Part shown: positions 38,601 to 47,459 of the stretch, piece after piece
Position numbering within the stretch: position 1 is the first letter of the stretch
How the letters are laid out: each line of letters begins with the position of its first letter
Assembly (NCBI RefSeq): GCF_004138325.1
Contig: NZ_SBLB01000001.1
Location: forward strand, 62,001-126,000
Length of the DNA: 64,000 bases
Source of the DNA: Spirosoma sordidisoli
GTDB lineage: Bacteria > Bacteroidota > Bacteroidia > Cytophagales > Spirosomataceae
Direction: 5' to 3'
The notes under the pieces: generated by a model
Told to the model about the DNA's origin: nothing
Databases searched by the model: none
The model's input: the letters and a program-made list of their open reading frames with translations, nothing else
Position numbers and translations under genes: made by a program

Positions 38601-39993
38601 GGTTGGTAAAGTTGACGTTGGCGTTGTACATATCCACCGACACCATACCCAGCATTTTCCCTTCCGGCAGCTCGACAGCGGCCCAGGGCTCGGACAGCGG
38701 GAATGAACTCATCGTCCAGCCAACGCCGTTGGTGGACGTGGCGGGCGCATTGGTAAATGGCTGTTGTCCGTTGTAGAATTTGGCAACGGTCGCCGGCCAG
38801 ATCATGCTGAAGGGCGTTTCCTGTTCTCTGGCCTCGTACAGCGTCGCGTCGCGCAGCGAGCCGGCTTCCACCGTGTCACGAAAATGGGTCAGCCTCAGTT
38901 TGACCCGGATGCGGTTGCCGTCGATCTTCACCCACCGTTCCACGAACAGCGGCATGAGTAACGTGTTGTTGTGCGGCCAGGAAATGAATCGGGTCTTGGT
39001 ATACAGCCAGCCGGTGCTGGTGATACCTTTGGCCACGACCGGACCGGACTGGTTGTTTACCGAACCGGCCAATGGGTTGTAGCCGATAGACGACCAGGTG
39101 TTACCCTGGTCAGCGGCAAAATTGAGTGGGCCGGCGTAAGGGCAAGCTCCTTCCAGCCGGCCCTGATCGCGCATGTTGATCGTGGACAACCACTGGCCGT
39201 TGACACGGCGGTATATCTGCATGGCCGAACCAAAGCCTTCCCGCAGCTCGATCCGCAGATCACCGGACTCCTGACGCAGTATGCCGCGCACCGGAATGCC
39301 GTAGGGCTGCATGACCTGGGTGCTGTTCTCGGTCCAGTTGCCGTTTACCGTTTCGTACACAAAGGCTGGCGAGCCCGACCCGGTACCCGTCGCCGTCGCG
39401 GTAGCCGTGCCGGTGCCACTTGTGCCCGTAGATGTGCCAGCCGTAGCGTTGCCACTGCCCGGTATGTACGGCCCGAAGATCGTGGTCAGGTTCGCCCGGC
39501 GCGGAGCGAGTAGCAGCGTCGCGGTTTCGACCGGAGCGTTGTTAACGAACCGGGCAATGGTGATCTCCAGCGTTTCGGTACCGATCCCGGAACCAGCCTC
39601 ACCCGTCGCCCGGTAGCTCCACTCCTGCTTGAAGTCCCCCCTGGATCTAGGACCGGGCGGGTAGTAGCTGTTGGGACTGAGCACCTGCCCACCCGACGAG
39701 CGCATGAGCAGGTTGATGTTGTCCTGCCGGCGTATTTTGACGCGGATGTCCACCGTGCCTTCGGGCGCGATTTCCAGATCCATCGACCGGGCACTGGTAT
39801 AGGTCATTTGCAACCCTTTCAGCCAGGGGAACGGGCTGGGGATAAATGACGAGGTACTGACCCCGGCGTTGTTAGCCGATTTACGGGCTGCGGCCTGCTC
39901 CTTACTTTCGTTCGGGAGCAGGGTGATTACGACGTTGGTTGGATCATCCACCGATGCGTCGGCATTCGTATTAAGCCACTGGTAACGTGCCAT
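35683..39993 (-). CDS. Giant modular virion protein with internal SGNH hydrolase domain
   Basis: 1436 residues. N-terminal beta domain to about 175, a Thr/Gly linker at about 177-208, then a large beta-rich region (208-700). An SGNH/GDSL-like domain spans about 710-905: block I VLIVGNSITN, where Asp of GDS is Asn, and block V DPVH with the catalytic Asp/His. A second Thr/Gly linker lies near 909-942, and a second large beta domain reaches the end. The SGNH fold deacetylates glycans or lipids, so the protein probably modifies host capsule during entry. The two halves share content (YDAYGQEMPCVY; LYEAREQETPF), so an ancient duplication is likely. Confidence 0.72.
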   Translation of the reverse strand: MARYQWLNTNADASVDDPTNVVITLLPNESKEQAAARKSANNAGVSTSSFIPSPFPWLKGLQMTYTSARSMDLEIAPEGTVDIRVKIRRQDNINLLMRSSGGQVLSPNSYYPPGPRSRGDFKQEWSYRATGEAGSGIGTETLEITIARFVNNAPVETATLLLAPRRANLTTIFGPYIPGSGNATAGTSTGTSGTGTATATATGTGSGSPAFVYETVNGNWTENSTQVMQPYGIPVRGILRQESGDLRIELREGFGSAMQIYRRVNGQWLSTINMRDQGRLEGACPYAGPLNFAADQGNTWSSIGYNPLAGSVNNQSGPVVAKGITSTGWLYTKTRFISWPHNNTLLMPLFVERWVKIDGNRIRVKLRLTHFRDTVEAGSLRDATLYEAREQETPFSMIWPATVAKFYNGQQPFTNAPATSTNGVGWTMSSFPLSEPWAAVELPEGKMLGMVSVDMYNANVNFTNLDVNEASAENSDRFMYIGGRPMSHLDPNQTFYYSYDYIYGSESEIRAAAYALPRTPLPDFSFVKSRAGWVGLDGVQDQKEPFTTDNWKPTYVGKTETIAGNTVTHASTTALHSPFGSWRAADFDTLFIRTKYAGGPTKMGIEFLKVGQKASGFDPNNAGSLTQYPLGIRQYATQIVWFNLIPDNQFHTYEINMRSNPNWSGIISRFELVNDRENGFVTPGQAFEWTYFGAFNPDMATGTLPVGNGVYNKVLIVGNSITNHPAIPDWGGGTKAWGMDASAANKDYVHILTNYLRSKNPNVQVCQLGDFPPLTINDGSYFEGNYWQLQGGLERYNPATAFGADAIVIRLAENVTNLSQDFTGWYKAFINKLRQSRPNAAVFLTTSLWESLTPAQVQVSNMIRSVANDLSLPVIDLSGIPGSTDGYANHPTDPVHQTIADRLWAAMSVTSGTGTPTPTATSTGTGTGSTGGNSGTGTGTPTYAPPPVTTNFDYPILTTNQNVWPITDTRPYERIGGIVGRKIRISNGFIMVGFWERSGGAVCEVYDLKGPEPTKNIVNNADNGGRQLQSAYYRGGRTSPNPNAEFSFWATPLGKLDPEGGGTGNDPITAGDAFWNPSPILAVAWDENRLYIKSQLVNWPVRNEVTDVILERWFVLVPGKAACRVYERMINNRTDDKGIYDAYGQEMPCVYANEEFQHAVYYEGGQPYANQPITRTNSQSEQIPFAITEPWIARVNNNNRGVGVAGPGLYEVTRKRQCPDCGDGEFAEASPYVAWQPQLHIDWNQVLYNEYHILTGHVDEMRQYAMEQNWPRTLATNFAYSLDRGRWIRNKATDGGVPFPQSGWTIVPTLKQASISSQRLSLPASSIGSVFIRMAYAGPLNKFRLLFWRHDMSPYGLPIFVEFPVNSDGQMRTIEVPLSGNGEWRGVVNKVSFQRYIDFGTERQDDPAPAGELWRVEWINTANVAPPAGINPNQNA

Positions 39994-40005
39994 AGTAGCG
40001 ATTGG

Positions 40006-43000
40006 TTACGGGTAGAGGGCGACAAAGCCCGATGTCGAGTCTGTTGGAATATTCAGGGTGAGCGTGAGCAGGTTAGGGTTGCCCGCGTTGCCGTTCGCCA
40101 GCGTAGTGATGCCGAACTTGTACGAGTTGCCGGCCAGGGTGCCGGCGTTGGCCGTGTCGATGAACGCGCGACGAATGTTATCCGTGGCCGGCGATCCGTT
40201 CTGGTACTTGCGCTCAAACAGCGCGTACCCGGTTGTCGGTGTAGTGGCCGACGATAACCAGAACCGCCAAGACATCGGCTGGTCGGGGTAGCTGTCGATC
40301 ATCTGGATTTCCAGGAAGTCTTTCACCGACCCCACACCCCGCACGTACCGGTACTGCACTTTGGTAATCGTGTTGGGCTCTACCGTTCCGGTACCCGTAC
40401 CCGTACCTGTTCCGGTAGGCGTTGCGGCCAGTACCGTAATCGGCTTAGAGTAGCCGTTGCCGTTTTCGGACACCAGCACGGATAAGCTCTGCGACGACGG
40501 CGGGGAGCCAACATTGCTGGGCAGGGTCAGCAAACCGGTCGCCGAATCAATGCTGTTGCCGTACAGCGTCGAGCTGATCGCGAACGTATGCGCTCCGGTA
40601 AACGGCCGGGTACTGCCATCACTCAGCACTTCGACCAGCGTGTAATCCGCTGTCGTTGGCCGGGTGAGTGTGTCTGGGCCCTCAATCCGTTTGCCAACCA
40701 CCGTAGGAGCCTGCGTAGCGGTACCCGTACCGGTGGCCGTAGCGGTGCCAGCCGAATACGTGAAGTTTTCGGTATCGGTACAGGTCGAAGCACTGCCGGC
40801 CGAGCGGGCCGCGACCATCCGCAGCACGTAGGTTTGCCCATTGGCAATCGGAGCCGCGTTCATATCAATCACCAGTTTGGTGCCTTGCAGCGGAACGACG
40901 CCACTTAGACTGTTGAGTTCGGCCCCGTCAAGGGTTAAGACCTGCCAGCGGAAATCCGTTTGCGTGCCGATATTCGATAGCTCAACCTCAAAGGTTTTGC
41001 CATCAACGCGGGTGATCGCACCAATGCCGAACGTACAAGCCCCGGTAGCGGTGGAGGTCGGTGTCGCGGTCGGCGTCGGCGTTCCAGACGTTGGACCCGC
41101 ATAGGTGAAGCCTTCGGTGTCGCTACAGGTCGTGGTATCGCTGCTGGTGCGGTCCGCGACGATCCGCAGCACGTAGGCCGTGCCCTGCGACATTGGGGCC
41201 GCGTTCATATCAATGATCAACTTCGTGCCTTGCAGCGTGACCGGTCCCTGCACCGTGGTAATCGCGTTACCGCCCGTGTCCAAAACCTGCCAGCGGAAGT
41301 TGGTTTGTGTGCCGACGTTGGTCAGGCCCACGTCGTAGGTCTTGCCGTCAATCCGGGTAATGGAGCCAATGCCGAACGTACAGCCGCTGGGCGGTGGCGT
41401 GGTGGCCGTCGCCGTCGCGGTAGGTGTTGGGTTCACGGCACCGGAGGTCAATATCTGCGATTGGGCTCCCGAGATACCCGTCAGGTTCACCGGTACACTG
41501 GTCACCTTGCCTGTGGCGTCTTTTACCCGCAGCGTGAAGTTGCCGTTGTTGATGTCGGCTCCACCCTGCACGAAGCCAGGGTGCCAGTTATACCGCCTAT
41601 TGAAATTGGTGGCCGATCCCTGAATCGTGAAGTTGCCGGTTTCGGTACGCACGTAACCGCTTGGGCTGGGGTTGCCCTGGTTGTCGAGCGGCACCAGTTG
41701 CACGTCGTACGCCTGGCTGTCATTGACGAACAGATAGGCCACGAAGTCTTTGGCTCCCCGGTCCGAGCGGTAGGCGATGCGGGCAATGTTGCCCCAGTCC
41801 TGAGCGGTAGGGCTCTGGCTGGGGGTGGGCGTCGCGGTGCCGGTTCCGGTCGAACCTGTACCTGTACCTGTACCCGTGCCGGTCGAAACGCCCGGTGTCG
41901 GGATGTCCATGACCTCGCCAATCGGGAAGTAGGGCTTGTTGGTGGTGGTCGGCGCAATAGTCGCTGTATTGGTGCCGGTGCCGGTACCCGGTGTCAGCGT
42001 CGTGTCGTACACAACGCCCTGGCCCGGCAGCGGGAAACTCATCGTCAGCGTGTCGCTGAGCGTACCGTTGGTGAACTGCACATTGAACAAGCCGCGTCCC
42101 GAGAACTGGAACACGCCTTGCCGCGTCAGGCCGTCCGGCAGATTGGCCGTGTCGTTCACCGGCCCGGTCACCGCCTGCCCCGTGGAACACGGTGCCGGAG
42201 TGATGAACACACCGGTTACCACCGCATTGGTCAGCACCTGCAACAAGTTGAGGTTGGGCTGGCTGATGCGCGATTTGAAATTCTGAAGCATGAAGCTACC
42301 CACGCCCTGAGCGGCCAGCGTCGTAACCACGAAGTCGTAGAACGCCGGCTGTCCGTTCGGCACCCGCGCCGTTAATCGCAGGGTAATGGCTCCCGGCGTT
42401 GTGGTCCTGAGTGACAGTTGCAGATACCGAACTAAGGTCGGGTTGCCCTGGGCATCTTCGTCCGTGCTCTCGCTCAGCAGGAGCGATCCCTGCTCCGAGG
42501 TCAAGGCCGTACCGATGGGCGGGGCGAACGATAACTCAAAGACAGTCGGCCGGCCGCTGAACACCTGGTCGATGGGCAGGAAGTAGGTTACGGCCTCGGT
42601 GTTGGCCAGCTTGCGTATAGGGCCGGGGTTACAAAGCAGCGATACGCCGTTGCTTGTTCCGGTAGCGGTCGATGTGCCGGTGCCCGTGCCACCCGTTCCC
42701 GTAGCCGTACCGGTGCCGGTATTGGTACCCGTACCCCCGGTGCCGGTCGCAGTACTCGTGCCGGTGGATGTGCTGGTCGAGGTACCGGTAGCGGTTGATG
42801 TGCCGGTAGCCGTTCCGGAGCCCCCGGTGCCGGTGCCACTTCCGGTTGACCCATTGGGTACGTCGATGCCGGCGTTATACCGCACGCAGTCTTTGTCCTC
42901 AACAAAGCCGTTGGCTAACGCCTGCTCCGGCGAGAAGCAGTCGGCCCGGTTTCCCGACCAGCCGGCCGGGGCTATGTAGCACTTCCCGTCGTTCAGCTTT

Positions 43001-43014
43001 ACAGTGATTGCCAT
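40006..43014 (-). CDS. Large modular virion protein with Thr/Gly linkers and tandem Ig-like modules
   Basis: 1002 residues. N-terminal Cys-containing domain (about 1-50), then long Ser/Thr/Gly linkers at about 53-120, 375-398, 528-542, 643-657, 757-770 and 861-878. Two near-identical beta modules of about 100 residues follow (543-642 and 658-756): each starts CTFGIG-x-ITR and holds FRWQVL and LQGTK-L-IDMNAAP, with a paired Cys near its end. They look like Ig/fibronectin-type adhesion folds. No catalytic motif seen. It sits between the SGNH fibre and the Cys-rich 204-residue protein that shares its linker. Confidence 0.65.
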
Positions 43015-43029
43015 GTTATTAATATGTTT

Positions 43030-43644
43030 TTAAGCTTGACGGTAGCCCGTAATATATTTGGCACAGCTAGGCACATCGGATACCCAGCGAATGCCGGTTA
43101 TGGTTGTGCTACAAACCGAACCCGGTAGTACATCGACCACGATAGCCGTTTCGCAACCGGGCCGTATTTTCTCGCGCACAAAAACAGTTATCTGCATGGG
43201 CGGGATGGGCACGATCACCGCGTTGCCATCCTGCCAGTTCACCCGGTTAACAGAGTACTCGACCTGACCGACGTGGCCCGTAGTGCCCAGAATCAAGGCC
43301 ACCTGCGAGGAGCCTATTTTGATCTGGCTCACCAGTTGCGCCTGCAACCGACAGGTATTGGTGCCGGACGAGCCGGTACCTGTTCCCGTGCCCCCGGTGC
43401 CGGTACCCGTGCCACCCGTTCCGGTTCCGGTACCCGACCCGTTGTTGCCCCCGTTTTCCGCAATGATCTTGATCTGCTCCAGGATGTGGGCCAGCGCGTC
43501 CAAACACGAAAACGGCGTCAACGGCACGGGCCGAACCGGCGAGTTGAACAGCGCGTCGCCGGTTGAGAACCCGCAACCGCCCGGAAAAACCGAGGACGGG
43601 GGCGAACAGCCGCACGGAGTCTGGTTGCAGTTACACATGGTCAA
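43030..43644 (-). CDS. Cys-rich virion protein with Thr/Gly linker
   Basis: 204 residues. A Cys-rich head (MCNCNQTPCGCSPP) is followed by the helix CLDALAHILEQIKIIAEN, a Thr/Gly linker at residues 66-95, and a beta domain (CRLQAQLVSQIKIGSSQVAL). It has the same linker as the two large fibres downstream. Head-to-fibre connector or fibre chaperone are possible; no family recognised. Overlaps the small gene upstream by 14 bases. Confidence 0.55.
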   Translation of the reverse strand: MTMCNCNQTPCGCSPPSSVFPGGCGFSTGDALFNSPVRPVPLTPFSCLDALAHILEQIKIIAENGGNNGSGTGTGTGGTGTGTGGTGTGTGSSGTNTCRLQAQLVSQIKIGSSQVALILGTTGHVGQVEYSVNRVNWQDGNAVIVPIPPMQITVFVREKIRPGCETAIVVDVLPGSVCSTTITGIRWVSDVPSCAKYITGYRQA

Positions 43645-43855
43645 ATAAGCTTAGGAAAGTATGGGTGTCACGCAAAGCATCGGTATCCCAGAACACCACC
43701 GCCTTATCCAGCATGAGCAAAAACTGCAAGTGCTGGTCAGCGGCATGCGTTGGCTTGCCCTGCCGCATCGTCTGGGCCAGGATTGCCGAGGCCCGTTTGA
43801 TGCTGGGGGCGAGCCGCTGCTGCACGTTGCCGGGGGCGTTGATCGTTAGTTCCAT
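43631..43855 (-). CDS. Small phage hypothetical protein
   Basis: 74 residues, mostly helical (LAPSIKRASAILAQTMRQ, ADQHLQFLLMLDKAVVFWD). Overlaps its neighbours by 14 bases downstream and 10 bases upstream, so it sits in a tightly packed operon. No family recognised. Confidence 0.5.
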   Translation of the reverse strand: MELTINAPGNVQQRLAPSIKRASAILAQTMRQGKPTHAADQHLQFLLMLDKAVVFWDTDALRDTHTFLSLFDHV

Positions 43856-44715
43856 GCCTTTAGTTCTGCGCGGATTCGTTTTAGAAATAAGTTGCCGGTT
43901 TCGCAGTCCACGTCTTTTTCCAGCAGGTCCAGGAGCTGGCCGATATACGCCAGCTTACCCTGCCTACAGTCGTCTACCGGGTAACCGCTGAGCATGTGCG
44001 CCGGGTACTGGGGTGTGGGGTCACAGGTCGCAGTACTCAGCTTTTCCTGAAGCAGCTTGCGCATCTTTTCCGCCCACTCCACCCGTTCGGACGCGGCCAT
44101 GAACAGGGTCAGCGTCGCGACACCCAGCGGCACGACCACGGTACGGGCCGTGGCGTTGGTACCCAATACCTGTTTGAGCACGGTACCGTTAGTCGCGGAT
44201 ACGCCATTGACCCGCAGCACCCAGTCGGTATACTCGTCCAGACTCCCCGTTTCCTGCCACTGCCAGCCACTGCCTTCGGGATAGCCATCGCAAGTCACCT
44301 CCGTCCAGATACCTTCTTTCTTCACCCAGAGTTGTCCGCCCGCTGGTAAAGGCGCGGTGAGCCGCACGGTATAGTTGGTCGGGTACCGGTTTTGGGTCAG
44401 GACGTTGACCGCCTGGATCTTCAGGCTCAGACAACCCGATAGAAACGCGCCGGCATAGCCGCAGCTCGCACTCACCCCGTTCGCCACCAGTTCACCGGCT
44501 GTTACCGCGTAGGTGCCCTGGCGCATGGGTGCGGCCGGGAGCCCGCTGGTTTCGGTCGTGAACCCGTTTCGACCCGGATACGACGCGGTGACCAGGTATT
44601 TCTGTACCTGATTGCGGTCCAGTTTGGCCGCTGCCCAGTCCGCGTCGGACGTCACATCCTTCAGCGTCAGTTTGCCAGGGGCTACCAGTGTCGTCGCGAT
44701 TGTCAGATTCACCAT
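43846..44715 (-). CDS. Phage structural hypothetical protein
   Basis: 289 residues. The N-terminal two thirds are beta-rich (LTIATTLVAPGKLTLKDVTSD, YTVRLTAPLPAGGQLWVKK) and the C-terminus is helical (WAEKMRKLLQEKLSTA). No catalytic motif. The alternation of beta domain and helical tail is common in neck or adaptor proteins. Function not recognised. Confidence 0.5.
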   Translation of the reverse strand: MVNLTIATTLVAPGKLTLKDVTSDADWAAAKLDRNQVQKYLVTASYPGRNGFTTETSGLPAAPMRQGTYAVTAGELVANGVSASCGYAGAFLSGCLSLKIQAVNVLTQNRYPTNYTVRLTAPLPAGGQLWVKKEGIWTEVTCDGYPEGSGWQWQETGSLDEYTDWVLRVNGVSATNGTVLKQVLGTNATARTVVVPLGVATLTLFMAASERVEWAEKMRKLLQEKLSTATCDPTPQYPAHMLSGYPVDDCRQGKLAYIGQLLDLLEKDVDCETGNLFLKRIRAELKAWN

Positions 44716-44719
44716 AGTA

Positions 44720-45049
44720 TCAATGTGCCAGGACCGTCGCGGTCAGGTACAGATTTTCGTGCGTGTTGTCGTCGTAAAATACCGTGACCGCTTTGGTCGT
44801 GGTGAACTGGGTAGCCCCTTGCTGCCGGTGGTATTCGGGCAGGCTGGGTGGAGCCGCGTAGTCCACGTAGATCCCATTCTGGTCGAAGAATGCCGTTGTA
44901 CAACTACAATCGGCACTCACCGTCCGGATCGCGGGTCCGGCTTCGATCCGGGTAAAAATGCCCCGTCTTATTTCCCGCAGATGCACTTTGCCTATGTCTA
45001 CGGTCTGCGGCCCGAAATAACTGACCTGGGGGGGTGGTTGGGTTATCAT
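44720..45049 (-). CDS. DUF1573-like small beta domain protein
   Basis: 109 residues, no signal peptide. The core VSADCSCTTAFFDQNGIYVDY and KAVTVFYDDNTHENLYLTATV resembles DUF1573 (an Ig/ASH-like fold with a C-x-C-T motif). In Bacteroidota, DUF1573 proteins are usually secreted, so a cytoplasmic phage version is unusual. Its stop abuts the 289-residue gene and its start overlaps the TerL-like stop by 4 bases. Confidence 0.5.
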   Translation of the reverse strand: MITQPPPQVSYFGPQTVDIGKVHLREIRRGIFTRIEAGPAIRTVSADCSCTTAFFDQNGIYVDYAAPPSLPEYHRQQGATQFTTTKAVTVFYDDNTHENLYLTATVLAH

Positions 45050-47151
45050 GCGTATTGCCTGGTGTTGTTGGTATACGAGTTTCTATACCCCGGTAAGCGG
45101 ATAAACTCGTCGGCGTCCGGCGTCCGGGTATACGAATCGGGTTGGTCGGTATACCGGCCGAGCTGGATATATTCGCTGTAGCCGGCCAAGAGCTGTTCGC
45201 TTTCCTGTTCGGTAAACGAACGGTCCTTCGTGGCGTGTAGCAGGTAGAGTAAGCAGTGGAAGGCCGAGCCGATGTCGTCATTCTCCCCCGAGCCCCAGAG
45301 CAGCAGGCTTTCCAGCAGCGGCACCAGCGTGATGTGGTGATGGCGGTTGCTGGCTAAGTACTGATAGCCCAGAGCGGTGAGCTCGGTCTTGACCCCACCC
45401 TTCACCTCGATACCGGGTGTATGGTCATTGATCCACCACAGCCGGTGCGACTGGTTCCGGTCGCGCAGCCAGTCGGGAAACGCGTCGGTGTTGTATTCGT
45501 AAATGGTTTGCTGCACGTCGTAGAGCAGCATCCCTTTGTAAAACTCGTGGTAGGTCGCCTGCATGTCGGGCAGTTTGTCGTAGTACAGGGCGACGGGCAT
45601 ATCGTTGTTATCACCCAGCAACAGCGTCGGTTGCCGGTAGATGATCATGCAGTTGCGCGAGTCCCGCTTTTTAAGTTTTTGACCCGGCTTGGCTTTTTTG
45701 TACACGTCGTCAATCGCGCCGACGTGCAGGTTCGGAATTTTGTGGTTGGGTAAACCCGCCTGGTTGATCCGCCAAGGGCCGCGAAGCTTCTCCGGCGTAC
45801 CGGGGGCGTCGGGAATGAACTCCACCTTTTTGTTATCAGACCCCCGGATGTACTCAATTTTGCCGCTCATCCACAACTGATCGAAACCGTGGGACGTCAC
45901 GTAGCCGATCTGCGACTTGATCTTAAGCTGATCATAGGCAAAGGAGGCCGAGGGCTCGAACGCTTCCTGCGGGGTCAGCGGGTTCTCGACCAGTTCTTTG
46001 GCATACTTCTCGCCCGACCCCTCACTTTGTTTGCGCAGGGCCATGATATGCGCCAGTGCGTCGTCCACCCGACTACGACCGGTACGTTCATCAATGAACC
46101 CTAACAACGCTTTGGTTTTGGGCGTGAAGTGGCTTTTCGCCTTATAGGCTTCGGGGTTGAAAAAGATCGTTTTGTAGTTGGAGGATTTGTTGATTACGGC
46201 GTTGGACGTGCCGCCAATCACCATCATACCCCATTTAAGGTCACCACCTTCCAGACAGTCCTTGTTCTCGACGTAGAAGTTATCCAGGCTATCCCCGGTC
46301 CAGAGCCCGGCTTCCACCGCCGTCAGCTTGGTTAGTCGCATCGACTTGAACACGCCGGCACTGGCCTCGTTGGGCACGAGCCGATACTGTATCCAGTTGT
46401 GAACGATGTAGGACGAACGGCCCGTGAAATAGCCCACGGCAAAGTCGTCCTGATTCTCGACCACGACTTCTAAAGCCCGCCCGTTCCAGGTTTTGAAAAA
46501 CGGGTGGATGTGCTCGGTATACAGTGTTTTGAACCAGCCGCGTTCGGCCAGTTTCGGCTTCTCGGTGGGGTAGCCTCTACCAATGTAGCGTTCCCGACCG
46601 GCCATGAAAATGAAGTGGTAGCTGTCCACGCCCAGAAATTCCATCTGCGTATAGCCGATGGTCCGGGGTTTGGCAAACACCGAGTTCTTCGCGTTGATAC
46701 TGGCCCCGCCCGCCAAATCGCGGTAGCGGTTGCGCCACATCATCGACATGATCTCGTCGTCGTTGTCCCGGTAGAACGGCGCGTCCCAGCCCGTTATTTC
46801 TTTGGTCTGGTTATCCTGACGCGGGATCTTGACGAAGTTCAGGTACCAGTAGTGGTAGCCGCAGATGTATTTGCCGGTTACGGGCTCGGTCCACCCTTTC
46901 TTGATCCGGGTCAACTGCTCTTTCCACCAGGCCCACGACTTGTCGCCCCTGGTCTTGGGCGCGTCGGGAATACGCTGTTGCAGGACCGGCCGGTAGAGGA
47001 TCTGCACCGACTCGTGCAGGTGACTGATCTCGGGCGACGGGGTGCCGGCGTCAAGGGTCTGGACAGGGACCGGGGTATGAAGCGTCGAAGCCGACACCGC
47101 CAGGGCGGTAGCGGCTACCAATGCTTTTTTAACAAATCCCTTTTTGTCCAC
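45046..47151 (-). CDS. Terminase large subunit-like packaging protein (divergent)
   Basis: 701 residues. YICGYHYWYLNFVKI, the basic patch FAKPRTIGYTQMEF near residue 160 and ENPLTPQEAFEPS near 400 match the arrangement in TerL proteins of Bacteroidota phages. There, a Walker A-like K-x-R-x-x-G-F/Y-S/T loop replaces the usual GxxGxGKS. The first 25 residues (KKALVAATALAVSAS) look like a signal or membrane helix, which is odd for a packaging ATPase. Nuclease-domain acidic residues are plausible (GDNNDMP, INDHTPG) but not proven. If correct, this ATPase drives DNA into the capsid. Confidence 0.6.
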   Translation of the reverse strand: MDKKGFVKKALVAATALAVSASTLHTPVPVQTLDAGTPSPEISHLHESVQILYRPVLQQRIPDAPKTRGDKSWAWWKEQLTRIKKGWTEPVTGKYICGYHYWYLNFVKIPRQDNQTKEITGWDAPFYRDNDDEIMSMMWRNRYRDLAGGASINAKNSVFAKPRTIGYTQMEFLGVDSYHFIFMAGRERYIGRGYPTEKPKLAERGWFKTLYTEHIHPFFKTWNGRALEVVVENQDDFAVGYFTGRSSYIVHNWIQYRLVPNEASAGVFKSMRLTKLTAVEAGLWTGDSLDNFYVENKDCLEGGDLKWGMMVIGGTSNAVINKSSNYKTIFFNPEAYKAKSHFTPKTKALLGFIDERTGRSRVDDALAHIMALRKQSEGSGEKYAKELVENPLTPQEAFEPSASFAYDQLKIKSQIGYVTSHGFDQLWMSGKIEYIRGSDNKKVEFIPDAPGTPEKLRGPWRINQAGLPNHKIPNLHVGAIDDVYKKAKPGQKLKKRDSRNCMIIYRQPTLLLGDNNDMPVALYYDKLPDMQATYHEFYKGMLLYDVQQTIYEYNTDAFPDWLRDRNQSHRLWWINDHTPGIEVKGGVKTELTALGYQYLASNRHHHITLVPLLESLLLWGSGENDDIGSAFHCLLYLLHATKDRSFTEQESEQLLAGYSEYIQLGRYTDQPDSYTRTPDADEFIRLPGYRNSYTNNTRQYA

Positions 47152-47459
47152 TATACCTGGGTGTCTGAGTAGTTACGCCATTCGTTCCGGTTCATCATCA
47201 CCGGGTAACAGGGGGGCGATTTGGCACACGATTTATCAGCAAAAAACAGCTCCGGCGTCCGGCAGTGACAGACCAGACATTCCCCGTTTTGGTAGCAGGG
47301 TTCGGCGCGTTTCTTGCGCCACTCGTACTGGGTACGAATGTGCGGCCGGATCAGGGCCGGGCAACGCTGGTACAGCCAGTAGCGGATTTCTCCCTGCCAG
47401 TAGTACCACGCGTCGCCCGGCTTATGCCAGAGGTGCCGTATCGTTTGCCGAAACGTCAC
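47151..47459 (-). CDS. Cys-rich phage hypothetical protein
   Basis: 102 residues. Two segments: an aromatic basic N-terminus (DAWYYWQGEIRYWLYQRCP) and a Cys cluster (CYQNGECLVCHCRTPE, then CAKSPPCYP) with seven Cys in the last 50 residues, suitable for a zinc or metal site. It is coupled by 1-base overlaps to the genes on both sides, so it probably acts with the packaging protein. Unassigned. Confidence 0.5.
   Translation of the reverse strand: MTFRQTIRHLWHKPGDAWYYWQGEIRYWLYQRCPALIRPHIRTQYEWRKKRAEPCYQNGECLVCHCRTPELFFADKSCAKSPPCYPVMMNRNEWRNYSDTQV

Noticed and set aside
41230..42375. 381-codon plus-strand frame opposite the 1002-residue protein
   Set aside because: Antisense shadow in high-GC coding DNA, Arg-rich with no motifs.
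42599..43648. Long plus-strand frames made of Val/Pro repeats opposite the fibre genes
   Set aside because: They are the antisense reading of the Thr/Gly linkers (ACC/GGT codons read as VPVP); no start context or function, and the minus strand carries real domains.
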